From the NCBI RefSeq assembly GCF_001571105.1, contig NZ_BCTD01000015.1: a stretch of 64,000 bases of DNA. One strand, written 5' to 3'. Below are positions 34,026-43,838 of the stretch, one piece after another. Under the pieces are notes generated by a model. That model was not told where the DNA came from, searched no databases, and saw nothing but the letters and a program-made list of their open reading frames with translations. Made by a program: the position numbers and the translations under genes. The stretch comes from Azotobacter vinelandii (GTDB taxonomy: Bacteria > Pseudomonadota > Gammaproteobacteria > Pseudomonadales > Pseudomonadaceae). Each line of letters opens with the position of its first letter. Within the stretch, counting starts at the first letter, position 1.

Positions 34026-34568
34026 ATGCAGAACCCGCAGAATCTGATCTGGATCGACCTGGAAATGACCGGTCTGAATCCGGAAAGGGACGTCATCATC
34101 GAGATGGCGACCATCGTCACCGACAGCGAGCTGAACATCCTGGCCGAGGGACCGGTGATCGCCGTGCACCAGAGCGACGAGATCCTCGCCGGCATGGACG
34201 AGTGGAACACCCGCCAGCATGGCCGCTCCGGCCTGACCCAGCGGGTCCGTGACAGCCGCATCGATACCGCGACGGCCGAGGCCCGGACCCTGGCCTTCCT
34301 CGAACAGTGGGTACCCAGGGGCAAGTCGCCGATGTGCGGCAACAGCATCTGTCAGGATCGGCGTTTCCTCGCCCGCTACATGCCGGGCCTGGAGGCCTGG
34401 TTCCACTACCGCCACGTGGATGTCTCGACCCTCAAGGAGCTGGCCGGACGCTGGGCGCCGCAGGTGCGCGACAGCTTCAAGAAGAGCGCCGCCCACCTGG
34501 CGCTGGACGACATCCGCGAATCCATCGCCGAACTGCGCCATTATCGCGAGCATTTCATCAAGTATTGA
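34026..34568 (+). CDS. orn: Oligoribonuclease
   Basis: The 180-residue DEDDh exonuclease has Asp11 and Glu13 in IWIDLEMTGL, GNSICQDRRFLARYMP, YRHVDVSTLKEL, and the C-terminal HLALDDIRESIAEL with His and Asp. It degrades the shortest RNA oligomers and pGpG, the final step of c-di-GMP turnover. It is convergent with queG with a 15-bp gap. Confidence 0.97.
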   Translation: MQNPQNLIWIDLEMTGLNPERDVIIEMATIVTDSELNILAEGPVIAVHQSDEILAGMDEWNTRQHGRSGLTQRVRDSRIDTATAEARTLAFLEQWVPRGKSPMCGNSICQDRRFLARYMPGLEAWFHYRHVDVSTLKELAGRWAPQVRDSFKKSAAHLALDDIRESIAELRHYREHFIKY

Positions 34569-34583
34569 GGGTCGAGGGGCGGG

Positions 34584-35648
34584 TCAATCCCGACCGTGCC
34601 GGCGCAGCGCCCAGAGCACGTGCTCGCGCACCAGCGCCGAGGGATGCTCGCGGCGCGCCTCGAGCGCCTCGAGCACCGGGATGGTCGAGGGGGCGTTGCC
34701 CAGGCCGACCGCCAGGTTGCGCAGCCAGCGCTCGTAGCCGGCACGGCGCAGCGGCGAGCCCTCGCTGCGGGCGAGGAATTCGGCCTCGCTCCAGAGGAAA
34801 AGGGCGGCCAGCTCGGCGTTGTCCAGGCCGTGGCGCGGCTGGAAGTCGCCTTCCCGCGTGGGGCGGGCGAAGCGGTTCCAGGGGCAGACCAACTGGCAAT
34901 CGTCGCAGCCGAACACCCGGTTGCCGACCAGCGGACGCAGCTCCTCGGGGATCGAGCCCTTCAACTCGATGGTCAGATAGGAGATGCAGCGCCGGGCGTC
35001 CAGCAGCCTGGGGCCGACGAAGGCGCCGGTCGGACAACTGTCCAGGCAGGCCGAGCAGCGCCCGCAGTGCTCGCCGACATGGGGGGCGTCGGTGGGCAGG
35101 GGCAGGTCGACGTACAGCTCGCCGAGGAAGAACCAACTGCCGGCCTTCTTGTTGAGCAGCAGGGTGTTCTTGCCGATCCAGCCCAGCCCGGCCTGCTCGG
35201 CGAGGGCCTTTTCCAGCACCGGGGCGCTGTCGACGAAGGCGCGATGGCCGAACGGGCCGATTTCTCCCTGGATGCGTTCGGCCAGGTGTTGCAGGCGCTT
35301 GCGGATCAGCTTGTGGTAGTCGCGGCCGAGGGCGTAGCGGGACAGGTAGGCCTTTTCCGGTGCGGCGAGGCGTTCGGCCATCCGGGTATCGGCCGGCAGG
35401 TAGTCCATGCGCAGCGAGATCGCCCGCAGGGTGCCGGGCACCAGTTCGGCCGGACGCGAACGCTTGTCGCCGTGGGCGGCCATGTAGTCCATCTCGCCCT
35501 GGTAGCCGGCCGCCAGCCAGCGCCGCAGGTGGGCTTCGTGCCGGCTCAGCTCGATGCCGGCGATGCCGACCTGCTGGAAGCCCAGTTCGCGGCCCCAGTC
35601 CTTGATCGACTGGGCGAGGCGGACGAGGTCGGGGGTGTTGGCGGACAT
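34584..35648 (-). CDS. queG: Epoxyqueuosine reductase QueG
   Basis: The 354-residue protein has the conserved YHKLIRKRLQ, a double 4Fe-4S ferredoxin region (CGRCSACLDSCPTGAF and CDDCQLVCPWN), and a C-terminal HEAT-like part (EALEARREHPSALVREHVLW). It reduces epoxyqueuosine to queuosine in tRNA using a cobalamin. The ATG giving MSANTPDL is chosen because the longer frame runs into the nnrE promoter. Divergent from nnrE, with 59 bp between starts. Confidence 0.95.
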   Translation of the reverse strand: MSANTPDLVRLAQSIKDWGRELGFQQVGIAGIELSRHEAHLRRWLAAGYQGEMDYMAAHGDKRSRPAELVPGTLRAISLRMDYLPADTRMAERLAAPEKAYLSRYALGRDYHKLIRKRLQHLAERIQGEIGPFGHRAFVDSAPVLEKALAEQAGLGWIGKNTLLLNKKAGSWFFLGELYVDLPLPTDAPHVGEHCGRCSACLDSCPTGAFVGPRLLDARRCISYLTIELKGSIPEELRPLVGNRVFGCDDCQLVCPWNRFARPTREGDFQPRHGLDNAELAALFLWSEAEFLARSEGSPLRRAGYERWLRNLAVGLGNAPSTIPVLEALEARREHPSALVREHVLWALRRHGRD

Positions 35649-35707
35649 GCTGAAGAAAACCTGTGTTAGATGCGATAATTCTGCCAGACCCCGGAGCCGA
35701 TCGACGC

Positions 35708-37210
35708 ATGCCAGACATCCAGGAAAATTTGCCGCTTCCCCTTTACAGCGCCGCCCAGGTGCGCGAACTCGACGCACGTCTGATCGCCGCCGGCACCCCC
35801 GGCTTCGAACTGATGCGGCGTGCCGCCCATGCCGCCTGGCGGGCCCTGCGCCGGCGCTGGCCCCGGGCCGGCGCCGCGACGGTGTTCGCCGGGCGCGGCA
35901 ACAATGCCGGCGACGGTTATCTGCTCGCCGCGCTGGCGCAACGCGCCGGCTGGCGCGTGCGGGTACTGGCCGTGGGCGACCCGCAGCAGTTGCAGGGCGA
36001 TGCGGCCCTGGCCCGGGACGAGGCCCGGCAGGCCGGGGTGGCGGTCGAGCCCTGGAGCGAATGCGCGCCGCTGGACGGTGTGCTGGTCGACGCGCTGCTC
36101 GGCACCGGCCTCGGCGGTGCGGTGCGCGAGCCCTACGCCCAGGCGATCCGCCAGATCAACGCCAGCGGCCTGCCGGTGCTGGCGGTGGACATTCCTTCCG
36201 GGCTCAGCGCCGACACCGGTTGCGCGTTGGGCGTGGCGGTACGCGCCGGGCTGACGGTGACCTTCATCGGCCTCAAGCTGGGGCTGTTCACCGGCGAGGC
36301 GCCGGACCACGTCGGTACTCTGGTGTTCGACGACCTGGCGGCCGATCCGCACATCGTCGCCGCGCAGCCGGTCAGCGCCCGGCGGCTGGCGGTCGGCGGC
36401 GTGGCCTGTCTGGCGCCACGGCCGCGTACCGCGCACAAGGGGCATTTCGGCCATGTGCTGGTGGTCGGCGGCGACCTCGGTCTCGGCGGCGCGGCGCTGC
36501 TCAGCGCGGAGAGCGCCCTGCGCGCCGGCGCGGGACTGGTCAGCCTGGCGACCCGCGACGTGCACGTGCCGGCGGCGCTGGCTCGGCGGCCGGAGTTGAT
36601 GAGCCGCGGCGTCGAGTCGGCCAATCAGGCATTGGCGCTGATGACCCGGGCCGACGTGCTGGTGGTCGGGCCGGGACTCGGACAGGAAGCCTGGGGGCGC
36701 AGCCTGCTGTCGGCGGCGGCCGGCCTCGACCGGCCACAGGTGTGGGACGCCGACGCGCTGAACCTGCTCGCCGCCGGCGCGGTGGGCGCACCCGCGCGGG
36801 GCGTGCTGACGCCCCATCCCGGCGAGGCCGCGCGTCTGCTGGGCAGCGACATCGGTACGGTGCAGGCCGACCGGCCGGCGGCGGCCGTCGCCCTGGCGCG
36901 GCGCCATGGCACGGTGGTCGTTCTCAAGGGCGCCGGCAGCCTGGTGGCCGATCCGCAGGGGCGTCTGGCGCTGTGCGACCACGGTCACCCGGCGATGGCC
37001 GGGGCGGGGCTCGGCGATGTTCTCGCCGGGCTGGTCGGTGCCCTGCTGGCCCAGGGGCTGGAGCCTTTCGAGGCGGCTTCGCTGGCGGTCTGGCTGCATG
37101 CCCGGGCGGGCGAGCGACTGGGCGCGCAGGGCCGCGGGCTGGTGGCGAGCGATCTGTTCCCGGCGATCCGCCAGTTGCTGGAGGAGCATTCGCCGTGCCT
37201 CCCGGACTGA
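35708..37210 (+). CDS. nnrE: Bifunctional NAD(P)HX epimerase/dehydratase NnrE-NnrD
   Basis: The 500-residue fusion has an N-terminal YjeF epimerase domain (GRGNNAGDGYLLAALA, DIPSGLSADTG) and a C-terminal carbohydrate kinase-like dehydratase domain (GPGLGQEAWG, LTPHPGEAARLLG, GAGLGDVLAGLVGALLAQG). Together they repair hydrated NADH and NADPH. The symbol follows common use; the dehydratase part is NnrD. Its 3' end overlaps tsaE by 16 bp, so the two are translationally coupled. Confidence 0.95.
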   Translation: MPDIQENLPLPLYSAAQVRELDARLIAAGTPGFELMRRAAHAAWRALRRRWPRAGAATVFAGRGNNAGDGYLLAALAQRAGWRVRVLAVGDPQQLQGDAALARDEARQAGVAVEPWSECAPLDGVLVDALLGTGLGGAVREPYAQAIRQINASGLPVLAVDIPSGLSADTGCALGVAVRAGLTVTFIGLKLGLFTGEAPDHVGTLVFDDLAADPHIVAAQPVSARRLAVGGVACLAPRPRTAHKGHFGHVLVVGGDLGLGGAALLSAESALRAGAGLVSLATRDVHVPAALARRPELMSRGVESANQALALMTRADVLVVGPGLGQEAWGRSLLSAAAGLDRPQVWDADALNLLAAGAVGAPARGVLTPHPGEAARLLGSDIGTVQADRPAAAVALARRHGTVVVLKGAGSLVADPQGRLALCDHGHPAMAGAGLGDVLAGLVGALLAQGLEPFEAASLAVWLHARAGERLGAQGRGLVASDLFPAIRQLLEEHSPCLPD

Positions 37211-37665
37211 GCCTCTTCGCCGCCGACGAGGCGGCCCAACTGGCCCTTGGCAAGCGCCTCGGCGCACTCACCGGGGGGCGCGGGACCATCTTCCTGCACG
37301 GCGACCTCGGCGCCGGCAAGACCACCCTGTCGCGTGGCATCCTGCGCGGCCTGGGGCATGCCGGGGCGGTGAAGAGTCCGACCTTCACCCTGGTCGAGCC
37401 TTACCGGATCGGTGAGCGGCAGGCCTACCACTTCGACCTGTATCGCCTGGCCGATCCGGAAGAGCTTGAATTTCTTGGCATTCGTGACTATTTCGAGGGC
37501 GATGCGCTGTGCCTGGTCGAGTGGCCGCAGCGTGGCTCGGGCTTTTTGCCGAAGCCGGACCTCGACATCACCATTACCCCGCAAGCGGGAGGCCGCACCT
37601 TGCGCCTGTCGCCCCATGGCGCACGGGGCGAGGCCTGGTGCGCCTCTCTGGCTCAGGAGAACTAG
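37195..37665 (+). CDS. tsaE: tRNA threonylcarbamoyladenosine synthesis ATPase TsaE
   Basis: The 156-residue P-loop protein has HGDLGAGKTTLSRGILRGLG, SPTFTLVEPY, HFDLYRLADPEELEFLG and a conserved VEWPQRG. It works with TsaB and TsaD to make t6A37 in tRNAs. The GTG start lies inside the end of nnrE and has GGAGGAG ten bases upstream. amiB follows after five bases. The order nnrE-tsaE-amiB-mutL-miaA-hfq is widespread in gammaproteobacteria. Confidence 0.94.
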   Translation: MPPGLSLFAADEAAQLALGKRLGALTGGRGTIFLHGDLGAGKTTLSRGILRGLGHAGAVKSPTFTLVEPYRIGERQAYHFDLYRLADPEELEFLGIRDYFEGDALCLVEWPQRGSGFLPKPDLDITITPQAGGRTLRLSPHGARGEAWCASLAQEN

Positions 37666-37670
37666 AACAT

Positions 37671-39113
37671 ATGTGGGCTATTCCCATGCGCGCCTGGGCT
37701 AGCGTCGTCGGCCTGCTGCTCGCCGCCCTGGCCGTCGATGCCCTGGCCGCTGCGGAGGTACGTGGCGTGCGCCTGTGGCGGGCTCCGGACAACACCCGCC
37801 TGGTCTTCGATCTGAGCGGCCAGGTGCAGCACAGCGTCTTCACCCTGACCGCACCGCACCGGATCGTCATCGACGTCAGTGGCGCCCAGTTGCGCACCCA
37901 ACTGGACAAGCTCGCCCTGGGCAACACCCCGATCAGCGGCCTGCGCGCGGCGCAGCGGACGCCGAACGACCTGCGCCTGGTCCTTGATCTGTCCAAGGCG
38001 GTGGTGCCCAAGAGTTTCACCCTTGCGCCCAACCAGCAGTACGGCCATCGCTTGGTGCTCGATCTCTTCGACCAGGAACCGGCCGCAGCTCCCGAGTTGC
38101 CGCCGACGCGCGTCGCGAGCGCTCGGACGGTACCGCTGCCGGCGCCGGTGGTGACGCCGACCAAGCCGGCGGCGAAGGCGACCACGCCGCTGCCCAGGGG
38201 CAAGCGCGACATCGTGGTCGCCATCGACGCCGGCCACGGCGGCGAGGACCCCGGCGCGATCGGCCCGCAGGGGGCGCAGGAAAAGCATGTCGTGCTGGCC
38301 ATCGCCCGCGAGTTGCAGCGCCAGATCAACGCCGAGAAGGGCTTTCGCGCCGAACTGGTGCGTACCGGCGACTATTTCATCCCGCTGCGCCGGCGTACCG
38401 AGATCGCCCGCAAGAAGGGCGCCGACCTGTTCGTCTCCATCCATGCCGACGCCGCGCCGCGCTCGTCGGCCTTCGGTGCCTCGGTCTACGCCCTGTCCGA
38501 TCGCGGCGCGACTTCGGAAACGGCACGCTGGCTGGCCGATAGCGAGAACCGCTCGGACCTGATCGGCGGCGCCGGCAGCGTCAGTCTGGAAGACAAGGAC
38601 CGCATGCTCGCCGGCGTCCTGCTCGATCTGTCGATGACCGCTTCGCTGTCCTCCAGTCTGAACATCGGCCAAAAGGTATTGAGCAACATGGGGCGGATCA
38701 CCCCGCTGCACAAGGAACGGGTGGAACAGGCCGGCTTCATGGTGCTGAAGTCGCCGGACATCCCGTCGATCCTGGTGGAGACCGGGTTCATCTCCAACCC
38801 CGGCGAGTCCGAGAAACTGCAGACCCGCAGTCACCAGCAGGCGCTGGCGCGCGCCATCCATGGCGGGGTGCGCCAGTTCTTCCACCAGAGTCCGCCGCCG
38901 GGCACCTATATCGCCTGGCTGCGCGACTCCGGGAAGATCGCCCGCGGGCGGCAGGAGCATGTGGTCGCCTCCGGCGAAACCCTGGCGCTGATCGCCGAGC
39001 GCTATCAGGTCGACATGGTGGCGCTGCGTCGGGCCAACAGCCTGAAGAACGACGACCTGAAGATCGGCCAGGTCCTCGACATCCCGGCCGCCACCCTGGC
39101 GGGGCAGCCATGA
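37671..39113 (+). CDS. amiB: N-acetylmuramoyl-L-alanine amidase AmiB/AmiC-type
   Basis: The 480-residue exported protein has a signal peptide (about 1-27), an AMIN domain (30-135, RLVFDLSG, RIVIDVSGA), a Pro/Ala/Thr linker, an Amidase_3 zinc domain (AIDAGHGGEDPGAIG, HADAAPRSSAFGASVY, LVETGFISNPGE) and a C-terminal LysM (VVASGETLALIAERYQV). It cleaves septal peptidoglycan and is normally activated by EnvC or NlpD. The ATG overlaps nothing, but its end overlaps mutL by four bases (ATGA). Confidence 0.95.
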   Translation: MWAIPMRAWASVVGLLLAALAVDALAAAEVRGVRLWRAPDNTRLVFDLSGQVQHSVFTLTAPHRIVIDVSGAQLRTQLDKLALGNTPISGLRAAQRTPNDLRLVLDLSKAVVPKSFTLAPNQQYGHRLVLDLFDQEPAAAPELPPTRVASARTVPLPAPVVTPTKPAAKATTPLPRGKRDIVVAIDAGHGGEDPGAIGPQGAQEKHVVLAIARELQRQINAEKGFRAELVRTGDYFIPLRRRTEIARKKGADLFVSIHADAAPRSSAFGASVYALSDRGATSETARWLADSENRSDLIGGAGSVSLEDKDRMLAGVLLDLSMTASLSSSLNIGQKVLSNMGRITPLHKERVEQAGFMVLKSPDIPSILVETGFISNPGESEKLQTRSHQQALARAIHGGVRQFFHQSPPPGTYIAWLRDSGKIARGRQEHVVASGETLALIAERYQVDMVALRRANSLKNDDLKIGQVLDIPAATLAGQP

Positions 39114-41035
39114 GCGGCCCGGCGCGCATCCAACTGCTGAGCCTGCGGCTGGCCAACCAGATCGCCGCCGGCGAAGTGGTCGAGCGGCCGGCCTCGGTGG
39201 CCAAGGAGCTTTTGGAGAACAGCCTGGACGCCGGCGCGCGGCGCGTCGACATCGAGGTGGAGCAGGGCGGCGTCAAGCTGTTGCGGGTGCGCGACGACGG
39301 CTGCGGCATCGCCGCCGACGACCTGCCGCTGGCCCTGGCCCGCCACGCCACCAGCAAGATCCGCGAACTGGAGGATCTCGAGCGGGTGGCGAGCCTGGGC
39401 TTTCGCGGCGAGGCGCTGGCCTCGATCGGCTCGGTGGCGCGCCTGACCCTGACTTCGCGTACCGCCGATGCCGGGCAGGCCTGGCAGGTGGAAACCGAGG
39501 GGCGCGACATGGAGGCGCGGGTGCAGCCGGCGGCCCACCCGGTCGGCACCTCTGTCGAGGTGCGCGACCTGTTCTTCAATACGCCGGCGCGGCGCAAGTT
39601 CCTGCGCGCGGAGAAGACCGAATTCGAGCACCTCCAGGAGGTCGTCAGGCGCTTGGCCCTGGCGCGCTTCGACGTGGCCTTCCACCTGCGCCACAATGGC
39701 CGCAGCGCGCTGGCCCTGCACGAGGCCGGCGACGAGACGGCGCGGGCGCGGCGGGTGGCGGCGGTCTGCGGGCCGGCCTTCCTGGAGCAGGCGCTGCCCA
39801 TCGAGGTCGAGCGGGCCGGCCTGCGCCTGTGGGGCTGGGTCGGCCTGCCGACCTTCTCGCGCAGCCAGGCCGATCTGCAGTATTTCTACGTCAACGGCCG
39901 CATGGTGCGCGACAAGCTGGTCGCCCACGCGGTGCGCCAGGCCTATCGCGACGTGCTGTTCAACGGTCGGCATCCGACCTTCGTGCTGTTCCTCGAGGTC
40001 GATCCGGCGGTGGTGGATGTCAACGTGCACCCGACCAAGCACGAGGTGCGTTTCCGCGACAGCCGCATGATCCACGACTTCCTCTACGGGACCCTGCATC
40101 GTGTCCTGGGCGAGGTGCGTCCCGAGGATCGTCTGGCGGCGCCTGCTGCCGTGGCGCCGCCGGCGCCAGCTTCCGGGGCCGCCGCCGGCGAGTTCCGTGG
40201 ACAGGAGGAGATGCCGCTGTCCGCTACCCCGCCCGCGCGCGAGCCTGCCAGGCCGGCGGCCTGGAAAGGCGCGGGCGCCGGCTATCAGGCTCCTTCGCCG
40301 CGCCCGGCGCGTTCCGCCGAGGCCGGCGGGGTGTATCGCGAGTTCTTCGCACCGCTGGCCGAGCCGCGGACCGAGCCCGCGACCCGGACGGGAGAGGAGA
40401 GCGGTATTTCGTCGGGCGATACCTCGCTGGGCGACACCTCGCCGGGTGGCATTCCGCCGCTCGGCTATGCCCTGGCCCAGCTCAAGGGCATCTATATCCT
40501 CGCCGAGAATGCCCAAGGGCTGGTGCTGGTGGACATGCATGCGGCCCACGAGCGGATCACCTACGAGCGGCTGAAGACCGCGATGGCCAGCGAGGGGTTG
40601 CGCGGCCAGCCGCTGCTGGTGCCGGAAGGGCTGGCCCTGAGCCAGCGCGAGGCGGACTGCGCCGAGGAGCATGCCGAGTGGTTCCAGCGGCTGGGATTCG
40701 AGTTGCAGCGCCTCGGACCGGAAACGCTGGCGATCCGCCAGACACCGGCCCTGCTCCGGCAGGCCGAGGCGGGCCAACTGGTGCGCGACGTGCTGGCCGA
40801 TCTCCTGGAGTACGGTAGCAGCGACCGCATCGAGGCCCATCTCAACGAACTGCTGGCGACCATGGCCTGCCATGGCTCCGTGCGCGCCAACCGGCGCCTG
40901 ACCCTGCCGGAGATGAACGCCCTGTTGCGCGACATGGAGAGCACCGAGCGTAGCGGCCAGTGCAACCATGGGCGGCCGACCTGGACGCAATTGGGTATGG
41001 CCGACCTCGACAAGCTGTTCTTGCGCGGCCGTTGA
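39110..41035 (+). CDS. mutL: DNA mismatch repair protein MutL
   Basis: The 641-residue protein has the GHKL ATPase motifs (NQIAAGEVVERPASVAKEL, LRVRDDGCGI, GFRGEALASI), a Pro/Ala-rich linker (about 335-450), and a C-terminal dimerisation domain with LVLVDMHAAHERITYE and CHGSVRANRRLT, where the latter replaces the DQHA endonuclease form. The absence of DQHA(x)2E(x)4E is variable in this family; the sequence MHAAHERITYE does keep the general metal-site shape. It coordinates MutS with downstream repair. It is co-translated with amiB. Confidence 0.95.
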   Translation: MSGPARIQLLSLRLANQIAAGEVVERPASVAKELLENSLDAGARRVDIEVEQGGVKLLRVRDDGCGIAADDLPLALARHATSKIRELEDLERVASLGFRGEALASIGSVARLTLTSRTADAGQAWQVETEGRDMEARVQPAAHPVGTSVEVRDLFFNTPARRKFLRAEKTEFEHLQEVVRRLALARFDVAFHLRHNGRSALALHEAGDETARARRVAAVCGPAFLEQALPIEVERAGLRLWGWVGLPTFSRSQADLQYFYVNGRMVRDKLVAHAVRQAYRDVLFNGRHPTFVLFLEVDPAVVDVNVHPTKHEVRFRDSRMIHDFLYGTLHRVLGEVRPEDRLAAPAAVAPPAPASGAAAGEFRGQEEMPLSATPPAREPARPAAWKGAGAGYQAPSPRPARSAEAGGVYREFFAPLAEPRTEPATRTGEESGISSGDTSLGDTSPGGIPPLGYALAQLKGIYILAENAQGLVLVDMHAAHERITYERLKTAMASEGLRGQPLLVPEGLALSQREADCAEEHAEWFQRLGFELQRLGPETLAIRQTPALLRQAEAGQLVRDVLADLLEYGSSDRIEAHLNELLATMACHGSVRANRRLTLPEMNALLRDMESTERSGQCNHGRPTWTQLGMADLDKLFLRGR

Positions 41036-41111
41036 CCGGACGCGGCCGCTTGCGGCCCGTTGTCCGGCATCTGAAACTATGCCCCCTTTCGTGTTCGTGC
41101 CGAGCCCGCCG

Positions 41112-42083
41112 ATGTCCCGCCTGCCTCCCGCCATCTTTCTCATGGGGCCGACCGCTTCCGGCAAGACCGACCTGGCGCTGGAGCTGGCGCGGGTCCTGCC
41201 GTGCGAGCTGATCAGCGTCGACTCGGCGCTGGTCTACCGGGGCATGGACATCGGTACGGCCAAGCCCGCGAAGGCGCTGCTGGCGGAGTTTCCCCACCGT
41301 CTCATCGATATCCGCGATCCGGCGGAAAGCTACTCCGCCGCTGAATTCCGCGACGATGCCCTGGCGGCCATGGCCGAGATCAGCGCCCGGGGGCGCATCC
41401 CCCTGCTGGTAGGCGGCACCATGCTGTACTACAAGGCCCTGCTGGAGGGGCTGGCGGACATGCCGAGCGCCGATCCGGCGCTACGCGCGGAGCTGGAGGC
41501 GCGGGGCGCCGCGGAAGGTTGGGCGGCCCTGCACCGGGAACTGGCGACGGTCGATCCGGAGTCGGCGGCGCGCATCCATCCCAACGATCCCCAGCGTCTG
41601 GTGCGGGCTCTGGAGGTCTATCGGGTCAGTGGCCTGTCGATGACGGCCCACCGCTTGCGTCAGGTTGCGCAAAATCCTCTATCCGACAGGTCGGCCGGGG
41701 AGCATTTGCCTTATACTGTCGTCCATCTGGCAATTGCGCCGACGCAGCGGCAGATTCTGCACGAGCGGATCGCCCGGCGGTTCCGCCTGATGCTGGAACA
41801 GGGCTTCGTCGACGAGGTCGAGCTTCTGTGGCGGCGCGGCGATCTGCATGCGAGCCTGCCCTCCATGCGTGCGGTCGGCTATCGGCAGGTATGGGAATAT
41901 CTGGATGGCCTACTGACACGGGAGCAGATGGTCGAGCGCGGCATCATCGCGACACGCCAACTGGCCAAGCGGCAGTTCACTTGGTTGCGTAACTGGACCG
42001 ACCTTCACTGGTTGGACAGTCTGGGGGACGACAATCTTCAACGCACCTTGAAATACCTGGAGACGGCCGCCATATTGGCCTGA
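41112..42083 (+). CDS. miaA: tRNA dimethylallyltransferase
   Basis: The 323-residue enzyme has the P-loop FLMGPTASGKTDLALELA, DSALVYRGMDIGTAKP, LIDIRDP, GGTMLYYKALLEGL and the C-terminal ATRQLAKRQFTWLRNW. It adds a dimethylallyl group to A37 of tRNAs reading UNN codons. I chose the second ATG because it gives the family start (RLPPAIFLMGPT) and the typical 323 residues; the ATG at 41079 would add 11 residues. hfq follows after 90 bp. Confidence 0.94.
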   Translation: MSRLPPAIFLMGPTASGKTDLALELARVLPCELISVDSALVYRGMDIGTAKPAKALLAEFPHRLIDIRDPAESYSAAEFRDDALAAMAEISARGRIPLLVGGTMLYYKALLEGLADMPSADPALRAELEARGAAEGWAALHRELATVDPESAARIHPNDPQRLVRALEVYRVSGLSMTAHRLRQVAQNPLSDRSAGEHLPYTVVHLAIAPTQRQILHERIARRFRLMLEQGFVDEVELLWRRGDLHASLPSMRAVGYRQVWEYLDGLLTREQMVERGIIATRQLAKRQFTWLRNWTDLHWLDSLGDDNLQRTLKYLETAAILA

Positions 42084-42173
42084 ATTCCAGTCCTTGCTGC
42101 CGTTTCGGGTTTTCCAGGGGCGGCCCGCCATTTTTCTTCGATTTCCAAATCATCCCTGAAAGGAGAATTCCAC

Positions 42174-42428
42174 ATGTCAAAAGGGCATTCGCTACAAGAC
42201 CCTTACCTTAATACCCTGCGTAAAGAGCGCGTTCCGGTTTCCATCTATCTGGTCAATGGCATCAAGCTGCAGGGCCAGATCGAGTCCTTCGACCAGTTCG
42301 TGATTCTGCTGAAGAACACTGTCAGCCAGATGGTCTACAAGCACGCGATTTCCACCGTGGTGCCGAGCCGTCCCGTGCGTCTGCCCACCGCGAGCGAGGG
42401 CGAGCAGCCCGAACCCGGCAACGCCTGA
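42174..42428 (+). CDS. hfq: RNA chaperone Hfq
   Basis: The 84-residue protein has Sm1 (SLQDPYLNTLRKERVPVSIY, residues 6-25) and Sm2 with YKH at 55-57. It forms hexamers that pair small RNAs with mRNAs. The short C-tail (about 15 residues after the core) is typical of pseudomonads. AAAGGAGAATTCC precedes the ATG. A promoter may lie in the AT-richer 90 bp after miaA. Confidence 0.98.
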   Translation: MSKGHSLQDPYLNTLRKERVPVSIYLVNGIKLQGQIESFDQFVILLKNTVSQMVYKHAISTVVPSRPVRLPTASEGEQPEPGNA

Positions 42429-42441
42429 ATAGGAGCCCACC

Positions 42442-43743
42442 TTGTTCTTTGAGCGCCCTGGTGGTGGTGAGCGAGCCATTCTGGTTCACCTGGAGGGTCA
42501 GGATCCCGAGGCGCGCGAGGACCCGCAGGAGTTCCAGGAGCTCGCCCGCTCGGCAGGCGCCGACGTGGTGGCGTTCGTCGGTGTGACGCGCCACCAGCCG
42601 AGCGCCAAGTACCTGATCGGTACCGGCAAGGTCGGGGAACTGCACGATCTGGTCCGGACCGAGCAGGCCGAACTGGTCATCTTCAATCACGTCCTGACAC
42701 CCAGCCAGGAGCGCAACCTGGAGCGCGCCTTCGAGTGCCGGGTGCTCGACCGCACCGGCCTGATCCTGGACATTTTCGCCCAACGCGCGCGCACCCACGA
42801 AGGTAAGCTGCAGGTCGAGCTGGCCCAACTGGAGCACATGAGCACGCGGCTGGTGCGTGGCTGGACCCACCTGGAGCGGCAGAAGGGCGGTATCGGTCTG
42901 CGCGGGCCCGGGGAAACCCAGCTGGAAACCGACCGGCGCCTGCTGCGGATGCGTATCCGGCAGATCCGCCAGCGTCTGGAGAAGGTGCGCAGCCAGCGCG
43001 AGCAGGCGCGGCGCGGTCGCCGGCGCGCGGAGATTCCCCTGGTTTCCCTGGTCGGTTACACCAACGCCGGCAAGTCCACCCTGTTCAACGCCTTGACGGC
43101 TTCCGGGGTCTATGCGGCCAACCAGTTGTTCGCCACCCTCGATCCGACCCTGCGCCGGCTCGAACTGGACGACCTGGGGGCGCTGGTGCTGGCCGATACC
43201 GTGGGCTTCATCCGCCATCTGCCGCACAAGCTGGTCGAGGCATTCCGCGCTACGCTGGAGGAGTCGAGCAATTCCGACCTGCTGCTGCACGTGATCGATG
43301 CCCATGAGCCTGAGCGCATGGCGCAGATCGAGCAGGTCATGGCCGTGCTGGGGGAGATCGGCGCCGACCACCTGCCGATTCTCGAGGTCTACAACAAGCT
43401 GGATCTGCTCGAAGGCATGGAGCCGCAGATCCAGCGCGATGTCGATGGCAAGCCGCTGCGGGTCTGGGTATCGGCCCGCGACGGGCGTGGGTTGGAGCTG
43501 TTGCGTCAGGCCATCGCCGAGCTGCTGGGGAATGATCTGTTCGTCGGAACCCTGCGCCTGCCGCAGGGGCTGGGACGTCTGCGCGCGCAGTTCTTCTCGC
43601 TCGGGGCGGTACGCAGCGAGACGCATGACGAGGAAGGGGGGAGTCTGCTGGCCGTGCGTTTGCCACGGATCGAACTCAATCGTCTGGTCAGTCGGGAAGG
43701 ACTGCGGCCGGATGAATTCATCGCGCAACATACTTTGCAATGA
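42442..43743 (+). CDS. hflX: Ribosome-splitting GTPase HflX
   Basis: The 433-residue protein has the N-terminal HflX domain (DVVAFVGVTRHQPSAKYLIG, then GTGK), the Gly-rich signature GGIGLRGPGETQLETDRRLL, and GTPase motifs GYTNAGKSTLFN, DTVGFIRHLPH and NKLD. It rescues stalled or damaged ribosomes by splitting 70S. The start is TTG (FFERPGGG), 13 bp after hfq with AGGAG upstream; no ATG serves. The hfq-hflX coupling is normal. Confidence 0.95.
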   Translation: MFFERPGGGERAILVHLEGQDPEAREDPQEFQELARSAGADVVAFVGVTRHQPSAKYLIGTGKVGELHDLVRTEQAELVIFNHVLTPSQERNLERAFECRVLDRTGLILDIFAQRARTHEGKLQVELAQLEHMSTRLVRGWTHLERQKGGIGLRGPGETQLETDRRLLRMRIRQIRQRLEKVRSQREQARRGRRRAEIPLVSLVGYTNAGKSTLFNALTASGVYAANQLFATLDPTLRRLELDDLGALVLADTVGFIRHLPHKLVEAFRATLEESSNSDLLLHVIDAHEPERMAQIEQVMAVLGEIGADHLPILEVYNKLDLLEGMEPQIQRDVDGKPLRVWVSARDGRGLELLRQAIAELLGNDLFVGTLRLPQGLGRLRAQFFSLGAVRSETHDEEGGSLLAVRLPRIELNRLVSREGLRPDEFIAQHTLQ

Positions 43744-43838
43744 AAGCGCAGCCGGCGTTTTGCCGCCGGAAGCAGGCAATTGAGTAGCATGGGGCGGCGT
43801 GCCGTGGGCGCGTCTGTGTTTTTCGGATGGAGAGCGCT